A stretch of 64,000 bases of DNA from Lactuca virosa (GCA_928212115.1 CAKMRJ010000001.1:181005713-181069712), one strand, 5' to 3'; counted from the stretch's first letter, positions 1 to 12,374 are shown. Numbers and translations: made by a program. Notes: a model not told the origin generated them from the letters alone.

Positions 1-2300
1 TTTCATAATGTTGGGATGAGTAAAACTATTTTTCCTGTTTTTAGTCCATTATAAATACAAAAATCGGAGAAAACAGGAAATAATTTAATAAAAATTCTGA
101 AAATAGTTTCTAAGTGTTCCACAAGAGAGTAAAAGCTGCGAAAATTATTAGATACCGTTTTTTAAATTCCCTAATGTGGTTTTATGATTTATTAGAGCTA
201 AACAAAAGAAAATTCAAAACCATATTAAACAGTAACAAAAATGATGAAATTAATGGGGATGTTTATTAACTAAAGGATCATCCAAGAATTTTTCCATAAT
301 TTATTTACTAGCTTAAGTATTATATATGATTAAACACTTTATTTTCTTATTATTTTCATATAAAAATAAAGAAAATATATATTGAGCTGAAAATTTCCAG
401 AATGCATCTTCAACAAATTTGATAACAATGACATTTTGTTCTTATTTTTGATGTTGAACACCATGCCTAAAGGCTCAATAAATTATAGAGAAAACTTTGG
501 TTCTTGTGATTTATGTAAAGATTATTGATGTTACTTTGACAATTTTTGCAACATTTAACAAAGGACTTTTGAATCAAGATCTTTTTGTACTATTAATACA
601 TGATAGAAAGTTCAAAATAATTTTTGAATGATTTTTAGTGATGAATAAGTTCTTTGAACATGCAACACAAAACAAATGTTCATAAGGAAAGTGCTGTTTG
701 AGCAACAGTTTTGTAAAAATTGGTAAAAATCGAAATTTTGGAATTATTCAGTAAGGTCAGATGGGTTTGAAAGCTAACAAAAAATATTATATTTCAGAAA
801 AAGAATCACCAATTTTGGCTAAGAAATGAGTGAGATATGACAGTTTAAAGTCAGGTAAAGAAATCTGGCAGATTGCATGCATGATGATTGGTTAGAAAAG
901 TGGGTTTTCATCATTTCCTTGAGTAAATCTTTTGAAGTTTTAAATATATCATGATAACCTCATATTTTGGTCATGTTTTCCAGAGATCAAAAGATTAAAA
1001 CTTATCAAAATGTACACATGCATTTATGAAGAAAATTTTGTTTTTCTCAAAAACTCTTAACTTGAGTTTGATATTTTAATCCTTAAAATCGATTTTTGCC
1101 CTAAGATCATGAACATGCAACCTTGTTTATCATACATGCATGGTGTTAAAACACATCCATCATGTTCTAAAAACCATTTTAAACAAAAGAAACAAGTTTG
1201 AAGAAGATGAAGAAGGAGAAAGTGTAAGAGAAAGAGCAAAACTTGAAGGAAAAGTGAAGTAGAAATCGCTTTTACCTTCAAAATACCACAAGATGATGAA
1301 GATTTCGAGTTTTGAGGATATTCTTGGGTTTGTTTTTCTGGAATATTTCTTGGTTCTTAGAGGAGGAAGAGAGAATGGAGTGGTGTTTGGAGAGAAAAAG
1401 TAGAGAGAAGGTAGAGAGAGTTTTCTAGAGAGAGAAAGAAGAGAGATTGTGTGTGTTGGAGAATGAGGATGTGTGAGAGAGAGATATGGGGAGAGAGGGA
1501 TCCGATTTTAGGGGAGAGGCTCCCTCTCTCTTGGTTCTTTTATAAAAATTCAAATCTTTTTAAAAATATCCAACTTTTATAAAATGTGCACCTTAACCTA
1601 GTTTTATGCAATAAAACTCTTGATTTTTGGCTTATAAATCAAGGTAATGTTAATACTAAATCTTTATTTTTCATTGAATTGTATTCATAATAATTATTAT
1701 GATAAGATAATATTATAAGGTTCATAATTGTTTTTTATAGGATTTTTAAGGTTTAAGTTTATAAATATGAGTTTTTAGGGCTTTTAGTGTTTTGGCGTTT
1801 ATAAACTTTGAATATCAAAGTAATAGAATTTTGAGACTTTAAATTATCTTAGGGTATTATAACTCTTGTATAGTTATAAATAATGTTTTGGTAATTATTT
1901 TTATCGGTTTTATTGGCATTCTATGTAGTGATTCCGAGATTTAAGCGAAATTGAGGAATCAAGTATACTAGTCCTAGTCTTCAACTTTGACTTAAGTTCC
2001 TACGAGACTCGGACCTAATTTATACCACTAGGTCAAGTGCATGATGTGTGTGTATGATTCATGAAAAGGTGTTCGAGTCAAAGAGTGACCCCCATATGGA
2101 TAGTCTCTACAGTTAAGTAGTTATAGAATTCACATATCAATGTGAAATCTAAGTACACTATCAATTGATTCTAATTGTTTCCAAGTTTCTAGTAGGTTAT
2201 ACCTTAGCTTCTAGTTACTAAGTCTAGTATGTGTAGTGCCTATATGTGCAACTAAGTCTAGTTAAATCTAGAACCGACTCCAATTTTGACGGTTGTCACA
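1..2300 (-). repeat. Family-J LTR, cut by window start
   Basis: The stretch ends in ACGGTTGTCACA at 2300, a typical LTR end, and its last 550 bases match 32530-33072 closely, including the same terminal sequence. A GA-rich block at 1360-1510 and a TTTTATA signal near 1540 (TATAAAAG on the minus strand) look like an LTR promoter and transcribed leader read on the minus strand. The other end lies outside the window. It sits directly against Copia D coding sequence at 2301, so it inserted into that element. No gene is seen here; short open frames have no recognisable content. Confidence 0.65.
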
Positions 2301-3840
2301 TAAGGTGGCATATGTGGAAGGCTTACAACACAACCTAATTAGTGTTTCACAATTGGTTGTAGGGACAGGCTTGAAAGTATCCTTTGACGATGAAGGATCT
2401 GAGATTATAGAAAAGAAGACGAAAGCAGTTCTCTTGAAGTCACAACGAAAAGGAGAAATGTATCCTTTGAATATGAACTCGATACGAGGGAAGCCTGCCA
2501 TATGCTTGCTTACGAAAGCTCACTCTGATGATAGTTGGCTATGGCATTGAAGACTTTCGCACCTCAACTTCAAAGACATCAACAAGCTTGTTCTTGGTGA
2601 TCATGTGCGAGGGATTCCTCTCTTGAAGTATGATAAGGATCATTTATGTGTAGCCTGTAATAGAGATGGGGAAGCAAAGCAGGAAGAGTCATCCAACAAT
2701 AGTAAACACGAAAGTCATTGAACCATTCGAGCTTCTACATATCGACCTTTGTGGACCTTCTGCAATTGAAAGTGTTGGTGGTAGTAAGTACATTCTTGTA
2801 ATAGTTGATGATTTTTCACGTTTCACTTGGGTGTATAAAGCAATTGAGCTTCAAATGTGAAAGATGGTTCGCAATGTTTGCAACGAAAATGGGCTAGAAT
2901 TGAAAAACCAAGCGTTTGAAGAATTTCTTGCTGAAAAGGGAGTCTCACAGAACTTTTATGCACCTTGCACTCCACAACAGAATGGTCTAGTTGAAAGGCG
3001 CAACCGCTCTTTGTGCGAAGCTGCACGAACTATGCTCACTTTCGCATGTCTGCCTCTATAGTTCTGAGCGGATGCTATTGTGACTGCTTGTTTCAACCGA
3101 AAGAGATCTATCCCAAATAAGCGATTCTCTATTACTCCTTATGAAATATTAAATAATCGTAAACCTAATGTTAAGTTTTTCCATGTATTTGGTTCCAAGT
3201 GTTTCATCTTCAATTCCAAGAAACAACGAAAAAAATTTGATGCGAAAGCTGACGAGGGTATATTTTTGGGATATTCGCTGACCTCCACGGCATATAGGGT
3301 ACTTAACAAACAATCAAAGAAGATCGAAGAAACCTACTATATTACGTTTGATGACAACTACTTGAAGAGGATTCAGTCGAATGAAAGTCAATCGAAGGAA
3401 ATCTTTCCTAAGCCAAGTCCAGCCAATGTTCCACTCTCCAATATGTATGAGGAATTTATGCTACTCTTTGATGAGCCAGAGAAGGCTATCACATCTAAAT
3501 CGAAAGCAACTGACAATAAAGTAGATGAATTGAAGAAGATAATTGATGACACTGCGAAAGACGTGCACAATCAGCCATAACCTGCGAAATTACCTCAAGA
3601 CACGAGCACTACATTCCAGGGGGGAGAATTCTGACTCCAATGCACGTCCTCAGGGGGAGCAATCTACACCACAAGGATACGAACATTCCATCGCAGGGGG
3701 AGGGTTACACTTCGTCTCTTTCTTCTGACCCACCCTCTGACACAAATGACTCACCTCCTACAATGACTCTCGAACCTCCATTCACAGGAGATACTTCAAT
3801 TCCTGAAGAAGAGGACGTCTCGTCATCCGCGGGGGAGAAT
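2301..3840 (+). pseudogene. Copia D pol fragment (integrase and linker)
   Basis: Remnant of a Ty1/Copia polyprotein. It begins mid-gene in the GAG-pre-integrase region (VAYVEGLQHNLISVSQL), runs through the zinc-binding H/C region and the integrase core, and ends in the hydrophilic linker before RT. Integrase motifs are IDLCGP, NENGLE where SDNG is usual (second catalytic Asp replaced by Glu) and NGLVERRN (catalytic Glu present). About 20 residues are missing after FTWVY, and there are stops and frameshifts near 2548, 2660, 2858, 3060 and 3580. From about 3590 the linker is rich in GGGGGA motifs. The left end is cut by the LTR at 2300. The right end runs into Gypsy E on the opposite strand near 3841. 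No RT or RNase H of this copy is present. Confidence 0.9.
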
Positions 3841-4538
3841 AAGATCACTAATACCAAGGAAGTGAGTGCTCTTCTTCAACTGGTCCACAATCACCCAAAT
3901 CGCATCGACACCTCGCGCGGTCCTCGGCAATTTGGTGATAAAATCCATGGAAATATGTTCCCACTTCCACTAGGGAACCTCTAGAGGCTGCAACTTGCCA
4001 TGAGGACGCTGGTGCTCGGCCTTAACTCGACGACAGGTCAAGCACTTCTCGACTACCCAAGCCATGTCCCTCTTCATACATGGCCAACAATAATCTCTCA
4101 TCAGGTCCAAGTACATCTTAGTGGCTCCTGGATGGATCGAGAATCTCGATCTATGCGCCTCCTCCATCAGAATATGGCGAGCTCCGCCCGTATAGGGCAC
4201 CCAAATCCACCCTCGGAAAGTCATAAGCCCTCGACTATCCGTCATAAACTCGGACACCTGCCCAATGACCCGCTCCCTCTTGCGGTTCTCCGGTCTCACG
4301 ACCTCCACATGGGCCTCTCGAAGGGTGTCTAAGACAGGAGTCATCACCGTCATCCTCATACACACATCTCGGATCGGAGCGCTCTCGGCTCTACGACTTA
4401 GGGCGTCGGCTACCATATTAGACTTGCCCGGATGATACAGGATCTCACAGTCATAGTCCTTCACCACATCCAACCACCTCCTTTGTCTCATATTCAGGTT
4501 GGGCTGATCCATGAGATACTTCAGGGTCTTGTGGTCCG
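3841..4538 (-). pseudogene. Gypsy E RNase H end and integrase start
   Basis: Read on the minus strand from 4538, this gives the end of RNase H (TDHKTLKYLMDQ, NMRQRRWLDVV), the connection (HPGKSNMVADALSRR), the integrase zinc finger (H...H, CLTC) and the start of the integrase core (ISMDF, first catalytic Asp present). There is an in-frame TAG at 3970-3972, just before WKWEH. The reading continues past it to about 3841 (STHFLGIS), where homology stops. The two later catalytic integrase residues are therefore absent. It joins 12375-13265 once Copia F and one TSD copy are removed: the RNase H codons on each side of the insertion fit together. Confidence 0.9.
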
Positions 4539-4543
4539 TGTAT

Positions 4544-5307
4544 TGATGGGTTTTGAGCATTCCAACACTCTTAAGGTGTACATGCAACCCTAAATATCTT
4601 GGATCTTTGTTTTCTCTATTATACATGCAAATATCAATTTTCCAAGGTATTGTTCTAACTAGCATATTATGAAGTACATATAATATAGATTCTAGCAGAA
4701 TTACATACCTCTTTGTTGTAGCTTGATTCCATGGAGTTTAAGAGCCTAATGCATCAAGTGTGACACCTCAAATAGTTCACACAACATCACCAACAACTTG
4801 GAATAACTTGAGAGAAAAGGTTCCTATGCTCAAATCGGCTAGCCCTCATGTGTACACGCACTAGTGCCAATTTCTTCAGCCATGGGGTCCATATATATGG
4901 TGGCTATTAGGGTTACACCATGTAACCCATGTCTTTCCGTATTCATCATGCTCTATGGGTTAAAACCTACATGGAGTATTCATGGGTTACTCCATGGGTT
5001 TAGCCCAACATGAAGAACTATGGATCATAAGCCCACATATATAAGAATGAATGATTTACACAACCAATCCCCATATATTTAATTAGTCTCCTTTTGATCA
5101 CAAAATTAATTCCAAATCAATACTAATTAAAAAATATGATTTCATATTAATATATTAGAACTTATAATATATTAACAAATCATAAATATCCTTTTTCTCA
5201 CAAAAAGTGTATTCAAATTGTTCCGATGCCATGCAACCCAAATGGACCATGCCAATCGGGTCAAGTACATACCAATTATAGTTATGGACTTAGACACTAA
5301 TCCAACA
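4544..5307 (-). repeat. Copia F 3' LTR
   Basis: A 764-bp LTR from TGATGGGTTTTGAGC to TAATCCAACA, almost the same as 11610-12369. The minus strand carries a CCATATATATGG promoter-like palindrome near 4889. The next 13 bases, GTCTCCCACTTGG, give a polypurine tract on the minus strand. Confidence 0.93.
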
Positions 5308-8300
5308 GTCTCCCACTTGGATATGTCTAAAACTATTATTGCGTATGACTTCAAAATCCGACTAGCAATCGTAGCTCTTAAAAGCTGTTGTCGAACTCTG
5401 AACAAATCAATGACGTGTCCATTAGATAAGGGATCATATATTCCTCCATTCTAGATATGATATCTACTGAGACATGGATTATAATCATTCTCTCTGTCCA
5501 TTTGTTGTTTCCCGATTTCCGATTTATGACGACTGACTAATTGAACAAATCAAATCAGTCCAGGCTTGGCCAAGCACTTCGGGGTGTCATCACTAAATCA
5601 TCGAGGGGCCCACATATATCACTTTTATCCCTTTAAGGGTAAAAGGAATGGATAAACTTCGACTCATATGCTTGTTCTACTACTTGTTGAATCATACATA
5701 GAGGCACGTTTTATAACATCGAGTTACCAATGCGTTTTCGTACAATCAATCTATAACCAACTCATAGGCAACAACTCATATCTCTATGTTTGAAGAATAT
5801 AAGATATTATCGTCTCATGATCACTCGTGATAAAATCCATGAAGTGAGTCAAATGAGTGTGGGTTTAATCCAATACTCAGAACTTATGAGCACTCATGAA
5901 TGTTGCAGCAACTCCTGCTATGTCCCCATACCTTGGACATCTACAATCCAGCTTCATGACAGTCTTGATTCATATATACTTCCAGCATATAACCGATTGT
6001 GGATGGTTTGAATAACTTAGTCATTCAAGAAGAACGACCTAGTTATTCTGCAATTCAAAACATGCAAAGTGAAACACAAGAATAATCGAATCCAATATGG
6101 TCTCAGAACTTATGAATATAAATAGAACACCTTTTATTTATCACCATATTGATTACACATTATTCATTGGATACTGTTTCAAATTATCAACTTTACACTT
6201 GAATTAAAACAATAGTTGTCCCATGATCCAAGCATGTACACTATGTTTTCTAAACACTAGTCATGCCATACACCAAGTATGCACACTATGTTTGTCCAAA
6301 CATTAGTTATGCCATACACCAATTATGCACACTAAGTTTGTCTATGATCTTTCTTTGTGGAATAGATCGATTGAACATAATTCCAATGATTCTCATTTCA
6401 CAATCCCAAATCCTTATCGCAAATGAAAAAATTCCAAATTCCTGCCATTTACCGAAATCTTGTTAGATTTTAAACTTATGTGCACTGATCCTCTTGTAAT
6501 GATTATGCACAAAGTCACAAAGACTTGTCAATAGTCATTACAGAGTATTCCAATGGAGATCATTCCATGAAATGAAGTCTCAAATTCAAAGTACATTGCT
6601 TTGAACATCCTTCTTGCATTAAGTTTCCTATCTTACGCATATTTAATGAATAACTTCCACCTATGGGAATATTTCCATATTCCCATTTTGACTATCACTT
6701 CTGAACAAGAGTTTCCTATTTTCAGAATATGTCAATATGGTCCTTCCAAAATTAACACCATACTTCCAACTGTCCCTGAGCAACCAATCTTTGGTAAACC
6801 TTAGATTGTCCTCGACAATTGCTTAATCACTTTAGTCACATCCATTTCTAGTACTTTTTCCCCTCTTAATGCTCTAGGCATTTGGAAAAATTTAGAACAA
6901 ATAAATATTATAGCACATGCAATCGACCCTATATTCGAAACATATGGGACGCGATTCATGATGTCTCACATAAAGACATGATACTAGACCAATCTTTTGC
7001 TATAATGTTTCTATTTCTATTTGCCAAGTTATCATAATTCAGATTATGAAAAAGGATGCCGTAATCATAATTGAATTTTAGAACGCAAATAAAGGACCCA
7101 TATATAGAATTTCCTTATGTTGAGCCATTTCCAACATAAAATTCATATATATCCTTGACTAAAGATGATTAAAATCTCACGATCTAAGCTTTTAGATTTG
7201 AAATGAAGTATAATTTTTTCTCCCTTAATTATAGCAAAAAAACTTTTCCCAATTGAAACTTTTGTTTTCTATAATTAATATTGCTAACTTGCAACACTTA
7301 TTATAATTGTCATACTCCCACTTGCATGATGATTATTAGCATAACACTTATGCTCCCACTAGCTTTGACATGTACTTAGAAATCAGTTGGATTTCTAGAA
7401 ATTAATACTTTATTGACTTTCTTACCGATGTTCAGATTTCTGATACGAGATGCTTTGATAAACATTATGAAAATCATACACCTTTCCTTAGATAGCTCAC
7501 ATGTGTGTCTAAACAATTTCCATAACTATGAAAAGGGATGCCATAATCACAGTGTCAATTGTTAGACCTTTGTCATTCCTCACAAGTCCATGTTAGTGTG
7601 TCGTTTAACCACACACGCTCAAGTAACGACTTCGAGAATGCAAATATCACAATTTCTATCTATTTAAAATCTACTTAGTCAAAGCGTTTCCTCACCATCA
7701 TTTTCATGAATCGGAGAGAAACCTTATGACACTTAGATTTTATGGTGTATGTGTTCCTATCCACATGAATTTGTCATAACCACAAGGGGAGGTTAGTGAC
7801 AAATCCAAACTCATATGGACCGAACTTGTGCAATCTTAACTTCTTGCCACCTGGCAGCACAAGGGTCTGCCATTGCTTCCAAGTAGTTGTCCCAACACTG
7901 AGAACTTGTAGAACTCAGATGTATAGTCACCTTTAACTGTAATGGGCACAGACATAAGAGTATGTCAACACGATAGGTTACAAACCTCAAGTCGTACGCT
8001 AGTGATAAACTACAGGTTTTATTCTTGATTAGTTCTTGAAACTTTTTCAAGATCTTTAAGACTCCCACTGACCTCTTGACATTTAAGATTCTCTTGTCAA
8101 GAACCATTCCTTGACAAAGCAAATATTTAGGAGTTGGTGCGGATTCTTATCAAGACAAACACTTCACACAATTCGCCTTAGTTGGTCTCTGTTTTATCCA
8201 AAACATCACAACTTACCAATTTCAAATGTACAAGAGTAGAGCACATTTTACTCTGACATTTGACTAGTGTTATAAACCTTCTTAAAATTTATGTCACTCA

Positions 8301-9330
8301 AGTTACAATCTTGGAGTATTACTCTAAGACTGAATTTTGGAACGAAGTATGATTCATCTTTTGATTTAACCAATTCATCAATTCACGATTCCTCTTCTTA
8401 GTCAAACAAATGAACTAAGATGTCCTTAGAGAATCAATTGTGATATTGTTTCATAATCACTAAGATAATCACAAAACACGATACTAAAGTACTCTCCCAT
8501 CTTTTCAGATTGGAGAAACTTTTATCTTTCTGCCCAATTTGATTCTTCTCATTCGTTATGCCATACATTGAAACTTTTCCAATGTTTCAGAATTATACTT
8601 AAACTTGTAAGTATAACCATATTTACTAAACTTCAGTAAATCATGACGAATAATCTTATCGATCTTTATGGTGGACTTGACCAGTGCACAAAAATGTGTA
8701 CTCGATCACTTAGTCCTTCACTTGACTCACATATACATGTGAACAAGGAATTAGTCTTAATTTTTCCAAAGATGAAAATTCTCATTCATCATACAATACA
8801 ACTTGCATGATTCCAAGTTTCAATCCAATTGAGACTTGGGTGATGAGAATATTTCCTTATTTGGTAAATTTAGACACTACCACAAATGAAAGAATCAAAT
8901 CCATTTTCCAATATTGCTATTAACGGAATCATATAAGCAACAATTTTTCACAAATGCCATTGTAAGGATACTTAAAATTAACAAAACAAAACTTTTTCTT
9001 TTATTTAAAACGTGCGGAAAAAACTTATCCTTACAGTGCAAATGCTTATGAAAAACTATGTTCTTATCTATTCCTGAGCAATCTGTCACAACTCTTAAGC
9101 AACAACTCAAAATTCTAATCACCGAACCATGCGATCGAAATCCATCTTCGCGATCAGAATCAACTTACTCTTCTTTAAGCTTCCTCTCTTTTCTTTGATT
9201 CTTAAAACTTCAGCATGTGACCCAGTCACATCATGTAATAAGAATCTCCAAATAGGAACTTAATAGAGTTAGATAGTTGACTTACCTGAAGTAGAGTCAA
9301 ACTTTTTAGCTTGACCAACCATATTATCTT
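5308..9330 (-). other. Copia F interior, no recognisable gene
   Basis: Starts with the polypurine tract (5308-5320). The rest is AT-rich and has stops in all frames. I looked for YVDD, DSQSAI-like, DLCGP and NGVVER motifs and saw none. Some modules look like pieces of the element's leader: GGATGCCGTAATC-like blocks near 7048 and 7530, and GTTTAACCACACACGCTC near 7603, which matches blocks at 10343 and 10433. At 6255-6340 a roughly 50-bp unit (CCATACACCAA.TATGCACACTA) occurs about twice. A frame at 7811-8122 (minus, 103 codons) has no family I recognise. This could be a pol-less, non-autonomous element or a very degraded pol. Confidence 0.6.
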
Positions 9331-9969
9331 TCAGGTAACTAGGGTAACTTTGCAACCAATGCCCTTCCTTTGGCAATATAAGCATATGGACTCTTTGGGA
9401 ATGGTACATGGGACTATCTCAGACTTAGCCTTTCTCTTTACCATTTGGTCAACCGAGTTGACTATGGCCGATCCCTTTCCATTGGGAAGAGAAAGCTTTT
9501 CTGGATATCCAATGTTACCATTGTCAATGTCCATGGTAGTTTGGGAAGTTGATCTTCTAATCAAATTTGCTTTACCAGTGCTCCAAATCATTGCTGATTC
9601 AGCAGCACCAAGCAAGTAGATAAGATCATTAAGGGTCATGTCATAGTCTGTTACGTGGTAGTCCTTAAAGAACTCACTATGTGACTTAGGAAGTGAATGA
9701 ACATCCAACTTCCTCAAGACTTTGACACCCAACTCTCCCGGCTTGTCAATATGTGTCTTTATGTGACTTTATGTCCAAGATGTGAGCACACATATACCTT
9801 GCTTGCCAATAGGGATTGAGTGACCTTGAACTTGTGGGTTAGGGAGAATAATTGGAGGAGGTGGAGGTAGAGAAGTATGATTTCCATGAACCAACCATGG
9901 GACATCATCTTCATTAGGAAAGCTTGTTCCTAGGGATTTGGGAAGATCATAGTTGTCTGAACCAGACAT
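9331..9969 (-). pseudogene. Copia F gag remnant
   Basis: The start codon is at 9969 (MSGSDNYDLPKSLG), followed by a Pro-rich stretch (SLPPPPPIILPNP) typical of plant Copia Gag N-termini. The first frame stops at about 9769. A second frame (9732-9331) carries the Gag body (LPKSHSEFFKDY, LLGAAESAMIW) and ends at a CCHC knuckle, which starts as CLYC. A frameshift inside the knuckle moves the GHW part to another frame, and its last Cys appears to be replaced. The stretch between the two frames is also shortened compared with the usual Gag. Gag would form the virus-like particle; this copy cannot make an intact one. Confidence 0.85.
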
Positions 9970-10881
9970 CTACAATGGAGAGATTCAAGTTAGTTGATTT
10001 AAAGTCCTTAATATCACACCCAATATGAAATATTAAGGCTAGGACCCAACACAATACTTATATAACTTGGAAGAGGGATGTCGTAATCCAAGCTATAAAA
10101 TATTAGAAGGTAGACGAATGACGATTCACCAATTTCCACCATAAAAAAATGAAATAATTTATTAGGTTTTAATTGGTTTTGAAACTCCTAGATCTTTTGA
10201 GATTCAATGAACTTTTCAATGGAATGTTTTAATCTCGATTGTGCCCTCTCAAATTTTGTGATTGGGATGCCGAGGATCACAAAACAAGGTGTGAATAACC
10301 ATGCAAATATACTTGGTACCCTTAAATATTTACCACTCAATCGATGTGCCGGTTAACCACAAGCGCTCCACCGATACTATGATAAACATTAAGTTACCCT
10401 TTGCCTACCTTGTTAAATCCAGGTTAATGTGCCGGTTAACCACACACGCTCCACTAACGACTTAAGCAAAGTGCAAAGTGTAATTTCATGGGTTGGCACC
10501 AAATTCACATTTTCCTAAGTAACTAAGATTGGGAATTTATAAGAGTTTAGTTACATAGTATTTTTCATTAATACTTTTAATGATGGGAGAATTATAGTCC
10601 TTGTCCTACCCGTTCAGTTAACGACCCTCCACCAGTCAAGGAAGCGGTGGGTGAGAGTGGACACCCATTAAGTTTCCATTTTATAGGCAACAACCTTATA
10701 ACCCCCTTATAGACCGGCTTCGTGAATGAGGCCTACTAACGGTAAGACTGACTTTGTTTTTATACATATATATAACTATTAACTATTAATATTATAATAG
10801 TATAAGGGTTGAATTTTAACTTTTAAAACTCTAAGGGCTTAACTTGGAGTTAAAGTATTCATGGGGAAACTTTACAAATTC

Positions 10882-11108
10882 CAAAACTTGAGGGCAAGTT
10901 TTGAACACTACAAAACTTTTCAATTCCATAACTTATGTGTTTAAAGTAGTTTTAATGAAAAACTCTTCAAGTTCCATAACTTGAGGACAAGTTATGGAAG
11001 ACTTTAAAGCATTTAAAAATGAGACTCTTCACTTTCATAACTTATGGAAATCTTATGAGTGTTTAAAAATCATAAATGTGACTTTTCATATAACTTGAGG
11101 ACAAGTTA
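10882..11108 (-). other. Three short hairpins in Copia F leader
   Basis: Three perfect inverted repeats share the inner arm AACTTG/CAAGTT and a four-base loop. They are at 10882-10903 (9-bp arms, loop AGGG), 10972-10999 (12-bp arms TTCCATAACTTG, loop AGGA) and 11091-11108 (7-bp arms, loop AGGA). In the element's RNA (minus strand) the loops read CCCU, UCCU and UCCU. The outer arm bases differ between the first and second hairpin but remain paired. Confidence 0.75.
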
Positions 11109-11408
11109 CAAAAACACCTTTTATGAATAACTTTTAGATCAATATGGATTGAAAACACATTATCTCATAACTTTTCTATTGATCTAAGCTAACTCATAAG
11201 AACAAGATAATTCAAATCATCAATCTTTAAGAAATTAGCATGAACATAAAACTAATACAAATCTTGAAATTATGAAAATTATCTTTGAAATTGGATTAGC
11301 AGAAACATTACCCACATCAAAACAGGTTTATAAGTTCAAAAACAGCTTAGGGTAATGTTCCTAGTCCAATTCCAGCCTTAAAAGTCAAAAATATGTTGTC
11401 AGGGGCTT

Positions 11409-11520
11409 CTACTCGTCGAGTGTATGAACCTACTTGACGAGTAGGATGAATTTCTTCATGGACTCGGCGAGTCCATCAGTGGAATCGACGAGTCCATCAG
11501 TGGACTCGGCGAGTCCACTG
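11409..11520. repeat. ACTCG-N-CGAGT palindrome cluster, Copia F leader
   Basis: 11409-11421 and 11432-11444 form a stem of 12 pairs out of 13. From 11460 a 21-bp unit (GGACTCGGCGAGTCCATCAG plus T) repeats three times. The last unit lies in a perfect 23-bp palindrome at 11498-11520 (arms CAGTGGACTCG and CGAGTCCACTG around a G). Similar sites occur in F2 at 34470-34480 and 34520-34532 and in the Gypsy E LTR. Confidence 0.85.
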
Positions 11521-11596
11521 CCCAGACAGCCAGAAAAACGATTTTTTTTCAGCTTTTTCAGCAATTTGCATCAAGTATAATTGAAAACAAGCCTAG

Positions 11597-11608
11597 GCTC
11601 TGATACCA
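11597..11608 (-). other. Copia F primer-binding site
   Basis: GCTCTGATACCA on plus, which is TGGTATCAGAGC on the element strand, next to the LTR. It matches the 3' end of plant initiator tRNA-Met and fixes the direction of the element. Confidence 0.92.
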
Positions 11609-11609
11609 C

Positions 11610-12369
11610 TGATGGGTTTTGAGCATTCTAACACTCTTAAGGTGTACATGCAACCCTAAATACCTTGGATCTATGTATTCTCTATTATACATGCAAATAT
11701 CAATTTTCCAAGGAATTGTTCTAACTAGCATATTATGAAGTACATATAATATAGATTCTAGCAGAATTACATACCTCTTTGTTGTAGCTTGATTCCATGG
11801 AGCTTAAGAGCCTAGTGCCTAAAGTGTGACACCTTAAATGGTTCACGCAACATCACCAACAACTTGGAATAACTTGAGAGAAAAGGTTCCTATGCTCAAA
11901 TCGGCTAGCCCTCATGTGTACACGCACTAGTGCCAATTTCTTGAGCCATGGGGTCCATATATATGGTGGCTATTACGGTTACACCATGTAACCCATGTAT
12001 TTCTTCTTCATGCTCCATGGGTTAAAACCTCGATGAAGTATCCATGGGTTACTCCATGGGTTTAGCCCAACATGAAGAACTATGGATCATAAGCCCACAT
12101 ATATAAGAATGAATGATTTACACAACCAATCCCCATATATTTTAATTTTCTCCTTTGATGATCACAAATTAATTCCAAATCAATACTAATTAAATAATAT
12201 GATTTCATATTAATATATTAGAACTTATAATATATTAACAAATCATAAATATCCTTTTTCTCACAAAAGTCTATCCAAATTGTTTCGATGCCATGCAACC
12301 CAAATGGACCATGCCAATCGGGTCAAGTACATACCAATTATAGTTATGGACTTAGACACTAATCCAACA
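11610..12369 (-). repeat. Copia F 5' LTR
   Basis: A 760-bp LTR, partner of 4544-5307, with TG at 11610 and CA at 12369. It is followed by the TSD TGTAT (12370-12374) and then by Gypsy E RNase H sequence. Confidence 0.93.
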
Positions 12370-12374
12370 TGTAT

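Larger units (their letters stand above)
9970..11609 (-). other. Copia F untranslated leader
   Basis: About 1.6 kb between the 5' LTR and the gag start, with no gene. It holds two copies of GTGCCGGTTAACCACA (10342 and 10432, about 91 apart), three hairpins (10882-11108), a cluster of ACTCG-N-CGAGT palindromes (11409-11520) and the primer-binding site (11597-11608). Retroelement leaders often carry packaging and dimerisation signals, so these structures are candidates for such a role; that role is an inference. Confidence 0.75.
4544..12369 (-). mobile_element. Copia F, complete LTR element without visible pol
   Basis: A 7826-bp element with two LTRs (4544-5307, 11610-12369) and the 5-bp duplication TGTAT at 4539-4543 and 12370-12374. 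The primer-binding site lies beside the right LTR and the polypurine tract (GTCTCCCACTTGG on plus) beside the left, so it reads right to left. The only recognisable coding sequence is a broken Copia gag at 9331-9969. The roughly 4 kb where pol should be shows no RT, RNase H or integrase motif. The LTRs are very similar with scattered differences (about 95% by eye), so it is moderately young. It is inserted in the RNase H of Gypsy E. A second copy of this family, F2, is at 34436-43772. Confidence 0.92.

Noticed and set aside
7811..8122. 103-codon minus frame in Copia F as an RT remnant
   Set aside because: The phrase NYLEAMADP faintly recalls RT N-termini, but no neighbouring motif supports it.
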